From Chitinophagaceae bacterium UBA4857 (GTDB taxonomy: Bacteria; Bacteroidota; Bacteroidia; Chitinophagales; Chitinophagaceae): 51,456 bases of DNA. Where the stretch lies: NCBI GenBank assembly GCA_002399735.1, contig DHEF01000054.1, positions 114,540 through 165,995 on the forward strand. Direction: 5' to 3'. This document shows positions 41,609 to 49,841 of this stretch, piece by piece; positions within the stretch are counted from its first letter, which is position 1; each line of letters starts with the position of its first letter. The notes below the pieces were generated by a model, which saw nothing but the letters and a program-made list of their open reading frames with translations, ran no database searches and had not been told where the DNA came from. Made by a program: the position numbers and the translations under genes.

Positions 41609-42136
41609 CTACTCCTCCGCATCCTTACATAACAATGTCGCTTCGCCAGATTTTTTACAGCACAAACCTTCGGCATTAAAAGCTATAATTTCCAGTAAGG
41701 TCTCCTTTGTGCTTTCAAACTTTTCTTTACCAAAACGGTTTACATAAACTGCTTCAATATTACGCACATTTTGCCTGCACGAAAGGGCAAATAGTTTTCC
41801 TTTTTCTGTTAAAAAAATATTGCTGCAACGTTTATCATCATCACAGGTGCAGGTTTCTATATAACCCAGTTGTAGTAATTCTTTTACAATTTTACTCATG
41901 GCCTGTTTAGTCATGTGCGATTTTTTGGCCAACTCGTTATTAGTAATGCCATCAGGGCCAATATTCATAATCAAGGGCAGGTACCACAATTTCATCTCCT
42001 CATGCCCTGTGCAAATCAGGTTTTCAGTGGCCCAAACATCAAACTGACGTTTTAAAGTAGATATAATTTTTGCCCAACCCCTTTCTTTAAGTTGTTGGGT
42101 AGCCAGTAATTGCTCATCTAATGCTGATTTGTGCAT
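41609..42136 (-). CDS. MarR-type transcriptional regulator
   Basis: The 175-residue protein has a MarR winged helix (about 60-125). The helix-turn-helix is GITNNELAKKSHMTKQAMSKIVKELLQLGYI and the wing is DDDKRCSNIFLTEKGK. There are seven cysteines, several near the wing (ETCTCDDDKRC) and the C-terminus, so redox or metal sensing is possible. It is transcribed divergently from dut across a repeat-filled gap, with a promoter box 4 bases before its start. Confidence 0.85.
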   Translation of the reverse strand: MHKSALDEQLLATQQLKERGWAKIISTLKRQFDVWATENLICTGHEEMKLWYLPLIMNIGPDGITNNELAKKSHMTKQAMSKIVKELLQLGYIETCTCDDDKRCSNIFLTEKGKLFALSCRQNVRNIEAVYVNRFGKEKFESTKETLLEIIAFNAEGLCCKKSGEATLLCKDAEE

Positions 42137-42140
42137 AGCG

Positions 42141-42148
42141 CAAAGGTA
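42141..42148 (-). promoter_or_regulatory. -7 box four bases before the MarR start
   Basis: The minus strand reads TACCTTTG-CGCT-ATG, predicting a leaderless mRNA. Confidence 0.62.
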
Positions 42149-42289
42149 CTAAAAAATTTATTAGTCAATTTGGTTGACGATATTATACAGGAATTTAACA
42201 TGCCTTTTATTATGTGTGTGTTTTCCAATTAGCACAAATCGCTGTGCCGTAACACGATGTTGAATAGTGGACGGAACGCTGAAGGGTAA

Positions 42290-42385
42290 GTCTTTACTTC
42301 ATTTCCACTGGAAATTAAATTAAAACCCGACCCTATCGGATCGCAAGGGACGATCATCTGTGCTACTACAGCCCGTAACATAAAA
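42290..42385 (+). repeat. Palindrome plus dispersed repeat R1 in the MarR-dut gap
   Basis: The palindrome ATTTCC-ACT-GGAAAT (42301-42315), with its left flank GTCTTTA, is the reverse complement of the one at 3-17. It is followed by a shortened R1 core (TCGCAAGGGACGATCATCTG, then GTAACATAA). Upstream at 42250, CACGATGTTGAATAGTGGAC resembles 46762-46782. The 292-base gap has no gene. Confidence 0.7.
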
Positions 42386-42440
42386 TTGAACTAATAAAAT
42401 GGTATAGTTATTAGGCGTATGTAAAGCGGTACCAACCCAT

Positions 42441-42448
42441 TATCTTTG
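42441..42448 (+). promoter_or_regulatory. -7 box five bases before the dut start
   Basis: TATCTTTG-CCGGC-ATG, predicting an mRNA that begins at or next to the start codon. Confidence 0.62.
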
Positions 42449-42453
42449 CCGGC

Positions 42454-42897
42454 ATGGCACAGGTAACAGTAAAAATCATCAATCAATCAAATAATCCTTT
42501 ACCGGAATACGCAACCATAGGTTCGTCTGGTATGGATGTGCGGGCCAACTTAGAGACGCCCCTTAGTTTACAACCCATGGAACGTACCCTGGTACCTACC
42601 GGTATATTTACCGAGATACCTGTAGGTTATGAAATTCAGGTACGTCCCCGCAGCGGACTGGCGATTAAACAGGGCTTAACCTGCTTAAACACGCCGGGCA
42701 CGATTGATGCTGATTACCGTGGAGAAATAAAAGTTATTTTAATTAATCTTTCCGGCGAAGTACAGGTCATACAGCATGGCGACCGTATTGCCCAGTTTGT
42801 TTTGCAACAGGTAGAACAAATAAATTGGGAAACAGCTACTACATTGGAAGAAACAACCCGTAGCAGTGGCGGCTTTGGCCATACCGGAAAACAATAA
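42454..42897 (+). CDS. dut: dUTP diphosphatase
   Basis: The 147-residue trimeric dUTPase has all five motifs: SSGMDVRAN (1), PRSGLAIKQG (2), GTIDADYRGEIKVILIN (3), HGDRIAQFVLQ (4) and RSSGGFGHTGKQ (5, the P-loop-like C-terminus). It hydrolyses dUTP to dUMP and diphosphate, which keeps uracil out of DNA and feeds dTMP synthesis. It begins a unit with the DUF4292 and EnvC-like genes; the next gene starts 6 bases after its stop. Confidence 0.97.
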   Translation: MAQVTVKIINQSNNPLPEYATIGSSGMDVRANLETPLSLQPMERTLVPTGIFTEIPVGYEIQVRPRSGLAIKQGLTCLNTPGTIDADYRGEIKVILINLSGEVQVIQHGDRIAQFVLQQVEQINWETATTLEETTRSSGGFGHTGKQ

Positions 42898-42903
42898 CAA
42901 ATT

Positions 42904-43731
42904 ATGCGTTTTGTAATATTATTAGTATCAATAACTGTATTAGCGGCATCTTGCCGCGGCACCAGAAAAATACAGACAGCCATTTCAAAGTCTGATACGG
43001 TATTGGCTAACGCCACCGCCAAAGACACACTGAAAGCGGCTGAAAAAGTAGATTCCGTAGCACTTATAAAAGAAGTGTTGGCTAAAATGAATGCGCAGCA
43101 TATTGACTTTATTACTTTTTCGGCCAAGTTGGATGTTGATTATGTTGGTAGCGACGGGAAAAAAGAGAATGTGAATGCCAAGTTGCAGATGTATAAGGAC
43201 AGCATTATTTGGGTATCCTTAACCGGGCTTTTAAATATTGAAGGTGTGAGAGCCATTGTAACCCGCGACTCTGTTAAAATTTTAAACAAATTGGATAAAA
43301 AATATACAGCCCGCAGCGTAGCTTATTTACAAGAGGTAAGTGGTCTACCGCTTGATTTGCCGGCCTTACAGGATTTATTGTTGGGAAATCCGGTATTTGT
43401 TGATACAACTGCCCTGTCCTACTCAAAAGACAATAGCAAAGTGTTACTGCTTAGCCGTGGCGAGTTATTTAAACACTTACTAACGCTTACCGAAAATGAG
43501 CATACTTTAATTTTTAGCAAGCTGGATGACCTGGACACAAAGCGTAACCGCACCAGCGATTTAAGCTACGATAACTACGAAAATAAAAAAGGGGTTAACT
43601 TTTCTACCAAGCGTAGAATAGCTATTTCGGATAAAACGAAACTGGATATTAAACTTGATTTTAAAAACTATAGTTTTAATGAAACGTTAAGTTTCCCGTT
43701 TTCGGTACCCAAAAATTATAAGCGCAATTAG
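42904..43731 (+). CDS. DUF4292 lipoprotein
   Basis: The 275-residue protein has a lipoprotein signal peptide (MRFVILLVSITVLAASC, Cys17). The following domain of beta strands (IDFITFSAKLDVDYVGSDG, INVKL-like NAKLQMYKDSIIWVSLTG, RAIVTRDSVKILNKLDKKY) is typical of DUF4292. I recall this family as related in fold to LolA/LolB lipoprotein carriers, so an outer-membrane lipoprotein handling role is possible but unproven. It follows dut by 6 bases and precedes the EnvC-like gene. Confidence 0.8.
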   Translation: MRFVILLVSITVLAASCRGTRKIQTAISKSDTVLANATAKDTLKAAEKVDSVALIKEVLAKMNAQHIDFITFSAKLDVDYVGSDGKKENVNAKLQMYKDSIIWVSLTGLLNIEGVRAIVTRDSVKILNKLDKKYTARSVAYLQEVSGLPLDLPALQDLLLGNPVFVDTTALSYSKDNSKVLLLSRGELFKHLLTLTENEHTLIFSKLDDLDTKRNRTSDLSYDNYENKKGVNFSTKRRIAISDKTKLDIKLDFKNYSFNETLSFPFSVPKNYKRN

Positions 43732-43810
43732 GTTTTTATAATTTTTTTTAAGAAAGGACGTTGTTACTATTCATTTGTACTACCCATTAATTGATTTGCA
43801 AATAGAAAAT

Positions 43811-45247
43811 ATGAGGAAAACATACTTTTTATTATTGGCTTTATTGTTTAGCACTTTATCTGTATTGCAAGCGCAACCGCTTACAGATAAATCGGAAATG
43901 GAAAAAGAACGTCAGGCCTTACAAAAAGAACTGAAAGAGATTCAGAATGCCTATAACACAGTAAAAGGCCAAACCACACAAAACCTTAAACAACTGAATT
44001 TATTACAACGCAAAATATCCTTACAGGAAAAATACATTAGCAGTCTTGGTAAAGAATTAAAAACCATTGATGATGATATTTACCTGAGTAACCTGGAAAT
44101 TTACAGGTTACAAAAACAGTTGGATACGTTGAAAGACCAATATGCAAAATCGGTAGTATATGCTTACAAAAACAGAAGCAATTATGATTACCTGAACTTT
44201 GTTTTTTCTGCCGATAATTTTAACGATGCCGTTAAACGTATTACGTACTTGAAAAGTTATAAAGATTATCGTGAAAAACAAGCCAGTAATATATTAGAGC
44301 ATCAGGCACTTATTACCAAAAGACAGCAACAACAAATTGCCCGTAAAGACCAAAAGAAAACGGTAATAGAAACCCAAAGCAGCGAAAGGAATGTATTAAC
44401 CGAACAAAAGAACGAGCAAAACTCGGTAGTACAAAAACTGAAAGGTCAGGAAAGCGAGCTAAAAAAACAAATAACGGCTAAACAAAAGAGAGACCAGCAA
44501 TTAAAATCGAATATTGATGCAATTGTACGACGTGAAATAGAAATTGCCCGCAAAAAAGCGGCTGATGATATTGCCCGTAAGAAAGCTATTGATGAGGAAA
44601 ATAAACGTAAAGCATTAGAAGCTGAAAAACGTTTGGCCGATGCAAGAGCAAGGGAAAATGCAATAAAGACAAACCCAACTACTGTAAACCCAACCAACCC
44701 AACTACCAAGCCAGTTGAAAATAAAACAACCACTCCACCGGTTGAACAAAATGTAGCGATAGCAAAACCAAAAGTAGTTGAGGCTGAACCTAAAAAACCG
44801 ACCAACTATCTTGACTATAATGCTGTTGACGTAGAATTAAATAAAGACATCGCCTTAAATAAAGGAAAACTTCCCTGGCCGGTAGACAATGGTGTTGTAA
44901 CTATAGATTTTGGCCCTTACAAAATTGAAGGTATGGGCCCTGATGTTCGTGGAGATAATTCCGGGATTACCATAGCAGCTCCACTGGGTGCACCGGTTAA
45001 AGCTATATTTGAAGGGGAAGTTGTTGGTATTGGTCCCATGGACAATGCAGTGTATTTAACTATACGACATGGTAAATATTTTACTACTTATATAAACGTA
45101 ACATCTGCAACGGTTACTCGTGGGTCTAAAGTTTCCAGAGGTCAAATCCTCGGTCGTGTAGGATCTGATGATGACGGTTCAGGAAAACTTGACTTTATAT
45201 TTATGATTGATAATAAAAAAGTGAATCCCCGCCAATGGCTTAAGTAA
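43811..45247 (+). CDS. envC: EnvC-like murein hydrolase activator with degenerate LytM domain
   Basis: From the start at 43811 the protein has 478 residues. A signal peptide (LLALLFSTLSVLQAQ) is followed by a long coiled coil (about 25-280) with Glu/Lys/Gln heptads, a Pro/Thr-rich linker (about 285-345), and a LytM/M23-like domain (about 355-478). The zinc ligands of active M23 peptidases are replaced: H-x-GIDI is NSGITI, the middle His of T-x-Y-x-H is Asn in TTYIN, and H-L-H-F is K-L-D-F. This matches EnvC, which activates amidases at the division site rather than cutting peptidoglycan itself. A start at 43775 would add 12 residues before the signal peptide. Confidence 0.85.
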   Translation: MRKTYFLLLALLFSTLSVLQAQPLTDKSEMEKERQALQKELKEIQNAYNTVKGQTTQNLKQLNLLQRKISLQEKYISSLGKELKTIDDDIYLSNLEIYRLQKQLDTLKDQYAKSVVYAYKNRSNYDYLNFVFSADNFNDAVKRITYLKSYKDYREKQASNILEHQALITKRQQQQIARKDQKKTVIETQSSERNVLTEQKNEQNSVVQKLKGQESELKKQITAKQKRDQQLKSNIDAIVRREIEIARKKAADDIARKKAIDEENKRKALEAEKRLADARARENAIKTNPTTVNPTNPTTKPVENKTTTPPVEQNVAIAKPKVVEAEPKKPTNYLDYNAVDVELNKDIALNKGKLPWPVDNGVVTIDFGPYKIEGMGPDVRGDNSGITIAAPLGAPVKAIFEGEVVGIGPMDNAVYLTIRHGKYFTTYINVTSATVTRGSKVSRGQILGRVGSDDDGSGKLDFIFMIDNKKVNPRQWLK

Positions 45248-45270
45248 TTAAAGTAATAAACTATTTAATA

Positions 45271-45305
45271 AAGCGGATAATGTTAAACATATTATCCGCT
45301 TTTAT
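45271..45305 (+). terminator. Terminator of the dut-DUF4292-envC unit
   Basis: AAGCGGATAAT / ATTATCCGCTT with a 9-base loop and a T-rich tail, 24 bases after the stop codon. Confidence 0.85.
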
Positions 45306-45355
45306 TTTGTAGCTATTGTATATAAAAATTCATATTTATCCTATATCTTCAAGGC

Positions 45356-46738
45356 ATGAGTGCCAACACAACAACTGCGTCTGATTTACCAACCAATCAA
45401 CCACTAAATAAACTTAACCAATTTGATGTTACAATACTTGTTATAAGTTTTGTAGTGGGCATGGGTATATTTGGTACGCCGGCCCGTGTAGCAGCAGCAG
45501 CGGGGTCCCCTACTCTGTTTTTTTCGGTATGGCTGGTAGGTGGTTTTGTGGCTTTATGTGGCGCCCTTACTTATGCCGAAATTGGTTTACGTTTACCCGC
45601 CATGGGCGGTTATTATAAAATCTTTTCATTTTGTTACCATCCCTCCGTTGGCTTTACGATTAATACACTTATACTCATTAGTAATGCAGCATCGCTTGCA
45701 GTGGTGGCTTTAATTGGTGCCGATTATATCAGCGATTTATTATATGGCAAACCCTCCGGCACTTTATTTAATACAATGGTGGCCGTGGTTTGTGTAGGTG
45801 CTTTTTTTGTGGTTAATTTATTGGGCTTGCGTACCAGTAGCCGCACACAAAATGTACTAATGGTTTTAAAGATTGGATTAATGGTTATTATGATTGCCAG
45901 TATAATAAAAGGCGTTACAGTAGCACCTCACGGACACGATGCCAATATTCAGGTGTATGATTTTAAAGACAACCATTGGCTTAAACTATTTTTAATAGCC
46001 TGTATACCAGTATTCTTTTCATATGGTGGTTACCAACAAACCATCAATTTTGGCACCGAGGTAAAACGCACCAATATTTTATCAAAAGGTATAGTTAGTG
46101 GTATGGTAATAGTTGTTGCCTTGTATATGGCCATTAACTATGCCTACACCGAGGTAATTGGTTTTGATGAAATGAAAGGCACTTCTGCCATTGGTGCTTT
46201 ATTGTTAGAAGCATGGTTTGGCACCACTGGTGCAAAAATATTTGATGGCTTAATGTTTCTTTCTGTACTGGCCTATGTAAATGTTGTACTGTTAAGCAAT
46301 CCAAGAGTAATGCGGGCTATGAGTTTGGACAAAGTTTTTCCTAAAATGTTTGCTTACCAACACCCAAAAACACAGGTAATGATTAACGGACTTGCAGCAT
46401 TTTCTATCATGACCATCATTATAACTTTCTTTGGCAAACAGGTAGATAATATTCTTGGCTTCACCATGTTTTTAGACAGCTTTGGTATGGGAGCATCAGC
46501 CGCCACTTTGTTTTATTTACGTAAGAAAAAGCAAAATGAAACAGCCATTGCAAAAGGTTTTATAAAAACAATTACACCATTGCTCACAGCCATTTTTGTA
46601 TTGGCTTATGCCGGCATTGCCACAGCCGTTATAATTGACAAACCTACTGCAGCTATTATAGGTATTTGTTTATTAGGCACTTTGGCTATTATTTATTTTT
46701 TAGTGTATCATAAAAAAAGTGCTGTAAATAATTTTTAA
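45356..46738 (+). CDS. APC-family amino-acid permease
   Basis: The 460-residue protein has about twelve membrane helices. The first half-helix motif VVGMGIFGTPARVA corresponds to the G-x-G-I-F substrate-binding break of APC transporters. ALTYAEIGLRLPAMGGYYKIF follows, the usual signature after helix 2. SYGGYQQTINFGTEVKR in the middle and the final pair of helices are also typical. Substrate specificity cannot be told. It is a single gene; a promoter was not clear (TATCTTCA near the start is a weak match). Confidence 0.88.
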   Translation: MSANTTTASDLPTNQPLNKLNQFDVTILVISFVVGMGIFGTPARVAAAAGSPTLFFSVWLVGGFVALCGALTYAEIGLRLPAMGGYYKIFSFCYHPSVGFTINTLILISNAASLAVVALIGADYISDLLYGKPSGTLFNTMVAVVCVGAFFVVNLLGLRTSSRTQNVLMVLKIGLMVIMIASIIKGVTVAPHGHDANIQVYDFKDNHWLKLFLIACIPVFFSYGGYQQTINFGTEVKRTNILSKGIVSGMVIVVALYMAINYAYTEVIGFDEMKGTSAIGALLLEAWFGTTGAKIFDGLMFLSVLAYVNVVLLSNPRVMRAMSLDKVFPKMFAYQHPKTQVMINGLAAFSIMTIIITFFGKQVDNILGFTMFLDSFGMGASAATLFYLRKKKQNETAIAKGFIKTITPLLTAIFVLAYAGIATAVIIDKPTAAIIGICLLGTLAIIYFLVYHKKSAVNNF

Positions 46739-46752
46739 TACAGCAAAGGACC

Positions 46753-46915
46753 ACGGCACAACACGATGCTGATTAGCGAACGGAACAGCCCCGATTAAAA
46801 TACCCCGAATAGCGGGGTTATAAACGAGGTACTGCATAAATGGCCAATAGAATTGGTGTAGCACAAGTGAGTGACACAACAGACGATCATCTGTGTTACT
46901 ATTGCCGATAACAAA
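46753..46915 (+). repeat. Long composite copy of the dispersed repeat
   Basis: It runs from CACGATGCTGATTAGCGAAC through CGATTAAAAT, a small hairpin CCCCG-AATAG-CGGGG, GAGGTACTGCATAAATGGCC, CAATAGAATT, then ACGATCATCTGTGTTACT and GCCGATAACA. The first half is shared with 51320-51400 and the second half with R1. It fills the gap between the permease and the PLP-enzyme gene. Confidence 0.72.
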
Positions 46916-47013
46916 AATTTTGCTGCGATTTTAATTATACTGCTGTCCTAAGTTTTTGTTGTTACGCCAAATTATTATTCATTACTAATTATTAATTGTT
47001 GCTAAATTGAACC

Positions 47014-48177
47014 ATGGATTTATCATATATCATTAACGAACTGGGCGAAGACAGATCGCAATACCACAATGCCGTATCGCCACCCATTGCACAAGCAAGC
47101 AATTTTGCTTTTGATTCAATTGCCGATATAAGTAATGTTTTTGCCGATGAAATGTCGGGTTATATTTATAGCCGCGGCCTAAACCCTACCATTGATATTT
47201 TACGAAAAAAACTGGCCGCATTAGACGGTGCCGAAGATGCCTTGGTTTTTAACAATGGTGCCGCTGCTACTTATGCCGGCGTAATGGCCAATGTAAAAGC
47301 CGGCGATCATATTGTAAGTGTGCGAGACCCCTATAGCTGGACAAAAAAATTGTTTGATGCCATTCTTCCTCGTTATGGTGTACACACCAGTTATGTTGAT
47401 GGCGGTACTATTGAAGAATGGATGGCCACTACACAACCTAATACCACTCTTTTTTATTTAGAATCACCCAATAGCTGGACGTTTGATATACAACCATTAC
47501 AAGCCATTGCCACTTATGCAAAACAAAAAGGCATTGTAACTATGATTGATAATAGCTATGCTACCCCGTTATACCAACCGGTTATTAAATTGGGTATTGA
47601 CCTAGCCATGCAAACCGCCACCAAATATATTGGTGGCCATAGCGATACATTAGGTGGTGTACTTAGCGGTAGCAAAGCCATGATTAAAAAAATATTCGAC
47701 ATGGACTATCTGGCTATTGGTAGCGGCATGCAGCCATTTAACGCCTGGCTTATGTTACGCAGCTTACGTACCATGCCGGTTCGCTTAGAAAAAATTACCC
47801 GCACCACTGCACAAATGGCTGCCTTTTTAAAACAACAACCACAAATAGAAAGCATTGTCTATCCGTTTGATGAAAGCTTTGCACAATACGAACTGGCCAA
47901 TAGCCAAATGCAACAAGTGGGTGGTTTAGTTACCATTATTTTAAAAACAAAAGAAAGAGAGCAGATTGTTAAGTTTTGTGAACAGTTACAACATTTTTTA
48001 ATTGCCGTAAGCTGGGGCGGGCATGAAAGTCTGGTTTTGCCCAAATGCGCCGGCATACCCACCAACGAGTTTGACGCCGGCAATAAGTGGCACCGCAGTG
48101 TTCGTTTGTATTTTGGATTGGAGGAACCGGAATACCTGATGAAGGATTTATCGCAGGCATTACATCAATTAACATAA
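47014..48177 (+). CDS. PLP-dependent trans-sulfuration-type enzyme
   Basis: The 387-residue protein belongs to the Cys/Met-metabolism PLP family (cystathionine gamma-synthase, cystathionine lyases, methionine gamma-lyase). YSRGLNPTIDILRKKLAALDGAEDALVFNNGAAA gives the phosphate-binding region. The segment MIDNSYATPLYQP has the Asp that pairs with the PLP ring nitrogen. The Lys that binds the cofactor is residue 204 in ATKYIGGHSD. The C-terminal part SWGGHESLVLP carries the substrate-carboxylate Arg region. Which reaction it performs cannot be read from sequence alone. It stands alone between two repeat-rich or short gaps. Confidence 0.88.
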   Translation: MDLSYIINELGEDRSQYHNAVSPPIAQASNFAFDSIADISNVFADEMSGYIYSRGLNPTIDILRKKLAALDGAEDALVFNNGAAATYAGVMANVKAGDHIVSVRDPYSWTKKLFDAILPRYGVHTSYVDGGTIEEWMATTQPNTTLFYLESPNSWTFDIQPLQAIATYAKQKGIVTMIDNSYATPLYQPVIKLGIDLAMQTATKYIGGHSDTLGGVLSGSKAMIKKIFDMDYLAIGSGMQPFNAWLMLRSLRTMPVRLEKITRTTAQMAAFLKQQPQIESIVYPFDESFAQYELANSQMQQVGGLVTIILKTKEREQIVKFCEQLQHFLIAVSWGGHESLVLPKCAGIPTNEFDAGNKWHRSVRLYFGLEEPEYLMKDLSQALHQLT

Positions 48178-48225
48178 GTTTTTACCGTTTATCCGCATCA
48201 AATTTTATATAAAAACGGTTTGTAC

Positions 48226-48233
48226 TATTTTTG
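48226..48233 (+). promoter_or_regulatory. -7 box four bases before the TolC-like start
   Basis: TATTTTTG-GCGT-ATG supports the ATG at 48238 and predicts a leaderless mRNA. Confidence 0.6.
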
Positions 48234-48237
48234 GCGT

Positions 48238-49692
48238 ATGATAATAAAATTATTGTCGGGCATTACCTGTTTAGTGCTTTCCTTTTTATTGTTACCCGAG
48301 CTGTTACAAGCCCAGGAAAAATGGGATTTACAAAAATGTGTAACCTATGCGCTGCAAAATAATATTTCTGTAAAACAAGCTGATTTACAAGCCCGTTTTG
48401 CCGGATTAGATTACAAGCAGGCCCGTTTAAACACCTACCCTAATATTGGGTTTAGTACTAACCTTGGTGTTAGCTCCGGTAGAAACCAGGATCCTACAAA
48501 CTTTGATTTAATTACATCTACCTTTTTATCGCATGGGTATAGTTTACAAGCCGGGGTAGATTTATTCAACTGGTTTTCTAAAAGAAACACAGTAAAGGCC
48601 CGCAGCCTTAGTTTACAGGCAACTATTGCAGGTATAGAAAAAGCGCAGAACGATGTAGCCTTAAATGTTGCCACGGCTTATTTGCAAATTTTATTGTCCA
48701 TGGAACAAGTAAACATTGCCCGTGTACAATTAGCGCAAACCGAGCAACAATTAGAAAACACACGTTTACAAGTTGATGCCGGTAAATTACCCGAGCTAAA
48801 TGCTACACAATTAGAAGCACAATTAGCCACCGATAGCTCCGCAGTAATTACTGCCAAAGCGGCCGTGACACAAACCGTGTTACAAATGAAAGCCTTGCTT
48901 AATCTGGATGCTGCTGCTCCATTTGATGTATCCACTCCGCCGGTAGAAACTATTCCGTTAGAAAGCCTGGCCGATTTACAACCCGAAAATGTTTTCTCTT
49001 CGGCCATGATACACCTGCCACAACAAAAGGTTAATAACCTGAACTTGCAGGCAGCACAAAAAAATGTACTAGCGGCCAGAGGCGCCATGTATCCTACGTT
49101 ATCCTTATTTGGTAGCCTGGGTTCACGTTATATAAACAATGGTCGTGAGTTAGTGGGTTATAACCAAACGCCTATACCGTTTATAGGTAAGGTTGATGTT
49201 AATGGAATGGAATATAATGTAGCACCCCTTGCACCTACTTTTAATAACCAACCTATTTGGAACAAACAAGGTTATATAAGTCAATTGGATCAAAACTTTC
49301 AGCAATCCGTTGGGTTAAATTTAAGTGTACCTATTTTTAATAATGGTGTGCTACGCAATAACTGGCAGCGTAGTAAATTAAATGTAAAACAGGTTGAGCT
49401 GCAAATAGAACAAGACGCACAAACCATTAAGCAGGATATTTACACAGCACATAATGATGCGGTTGCGGCACTGGAAAAATTTAATGCTAATCAGAAAAGT
49501 GTAGCAGCGTCAGACAAAGCATATGACTTTGCTAAAAAAAGATACGACATGGGATTACTTTCCACCTACGATCTTTTAAATACGCAAAATGCATTGGCAA
49601 CTGCAAAATATAATTTGTTGTATGCGCAATACGATTATGTTTTTAAAATAAAATTATTAGAGTTTTATAAAGGACAAGGTTTAAAATTGTAA
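48238..49692 (+). CDS. TolC-family outer-membrane efflux protein
   Basis: From the start at 48238 the protein has 484 residues with a signal peptide ending in LLQAQ. Two outer-membrane efflux repeats follow: W-DLQKCVTYALQNNISVKQA at the start of the mature part, QLENTRLQVDAGKLPELNATQLEAQLA in the first half, and AYDFAKKRYDMGLLSTYDLLNTQNALA near the end. Trimers form the channel-tunnel that spans the outer membrane and periplasm. The adaptor gene follows after 149 bases that contain a repeat copy. An ATG at 48220 lies upstream of the promoter box and is not used if that promoter is right. Confidence 0.92.
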   Translation: MIIKLLSGITCLVLSFLLLPELLQAQEKWDLQKCVTYALQNNISVKQADLQARFAGLDYKQARLNTYPNIGFSTNLGVSSGRNQDPTNFDLITSTFLSHGYSLQAGVDLFNWFSKRNTVKARSLSLQATIAGIEKAQNDVALNVATAYLQILLSMEQVNIARVQLAQTEQQLENTRLQVDAGKLPELNATQLEAQLATDSSAVITAKAAVTQTVLQMKALLNLDAAAPFDVSTPPVETIPLESLADLQPENVFSSAMIHLPQQKVNNLNLQAAQKNVLAARGAMYPTLSLFGSLGSRYINNGRELVGYNQTPIPFIGKVDVNGMEYNVAPLAPTFNNQPIWNKQGYISQLDQNFQQSVGLNLSVPIFNNGVLRNNWQRSKLNVKQVELQIEQDAQTIKQDIYTAHNDAVAALEKFNANQKSVAASDKAYDFAKKRYDMGLLSTYDLLNTQNALATAKYNLLYAQYDYVFKIKLLEFYKGQGLKL

Positions 49693-49705
49693 ACGAATTA
49701 TTTGT

Positions 49706-49774
49706 TAGTCGGCTGCAGTGCAATCATCACCGTCCCTTGCGTCGCACTCTTCAACTGCATCAATTCTGTTCAGC
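49706..49774 (-). repeat. Dispersed repeat R1, copy between the efflux genes
   Basis: Minus-strand reading gives AGAATTGATGCAGTTGAAG, then AGTGCGACGCAAGGGACG, then CTGCAGCCGACTA. It lies within what should be one functional unit. Confidence 0.82.
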
Positions 49775-49841
49775 AATAAACCCTTAGTTCTAAAAAATTT
49801 TATAGTAGTAAAAGATAATTCAACTCGGAAAAATATACGGC

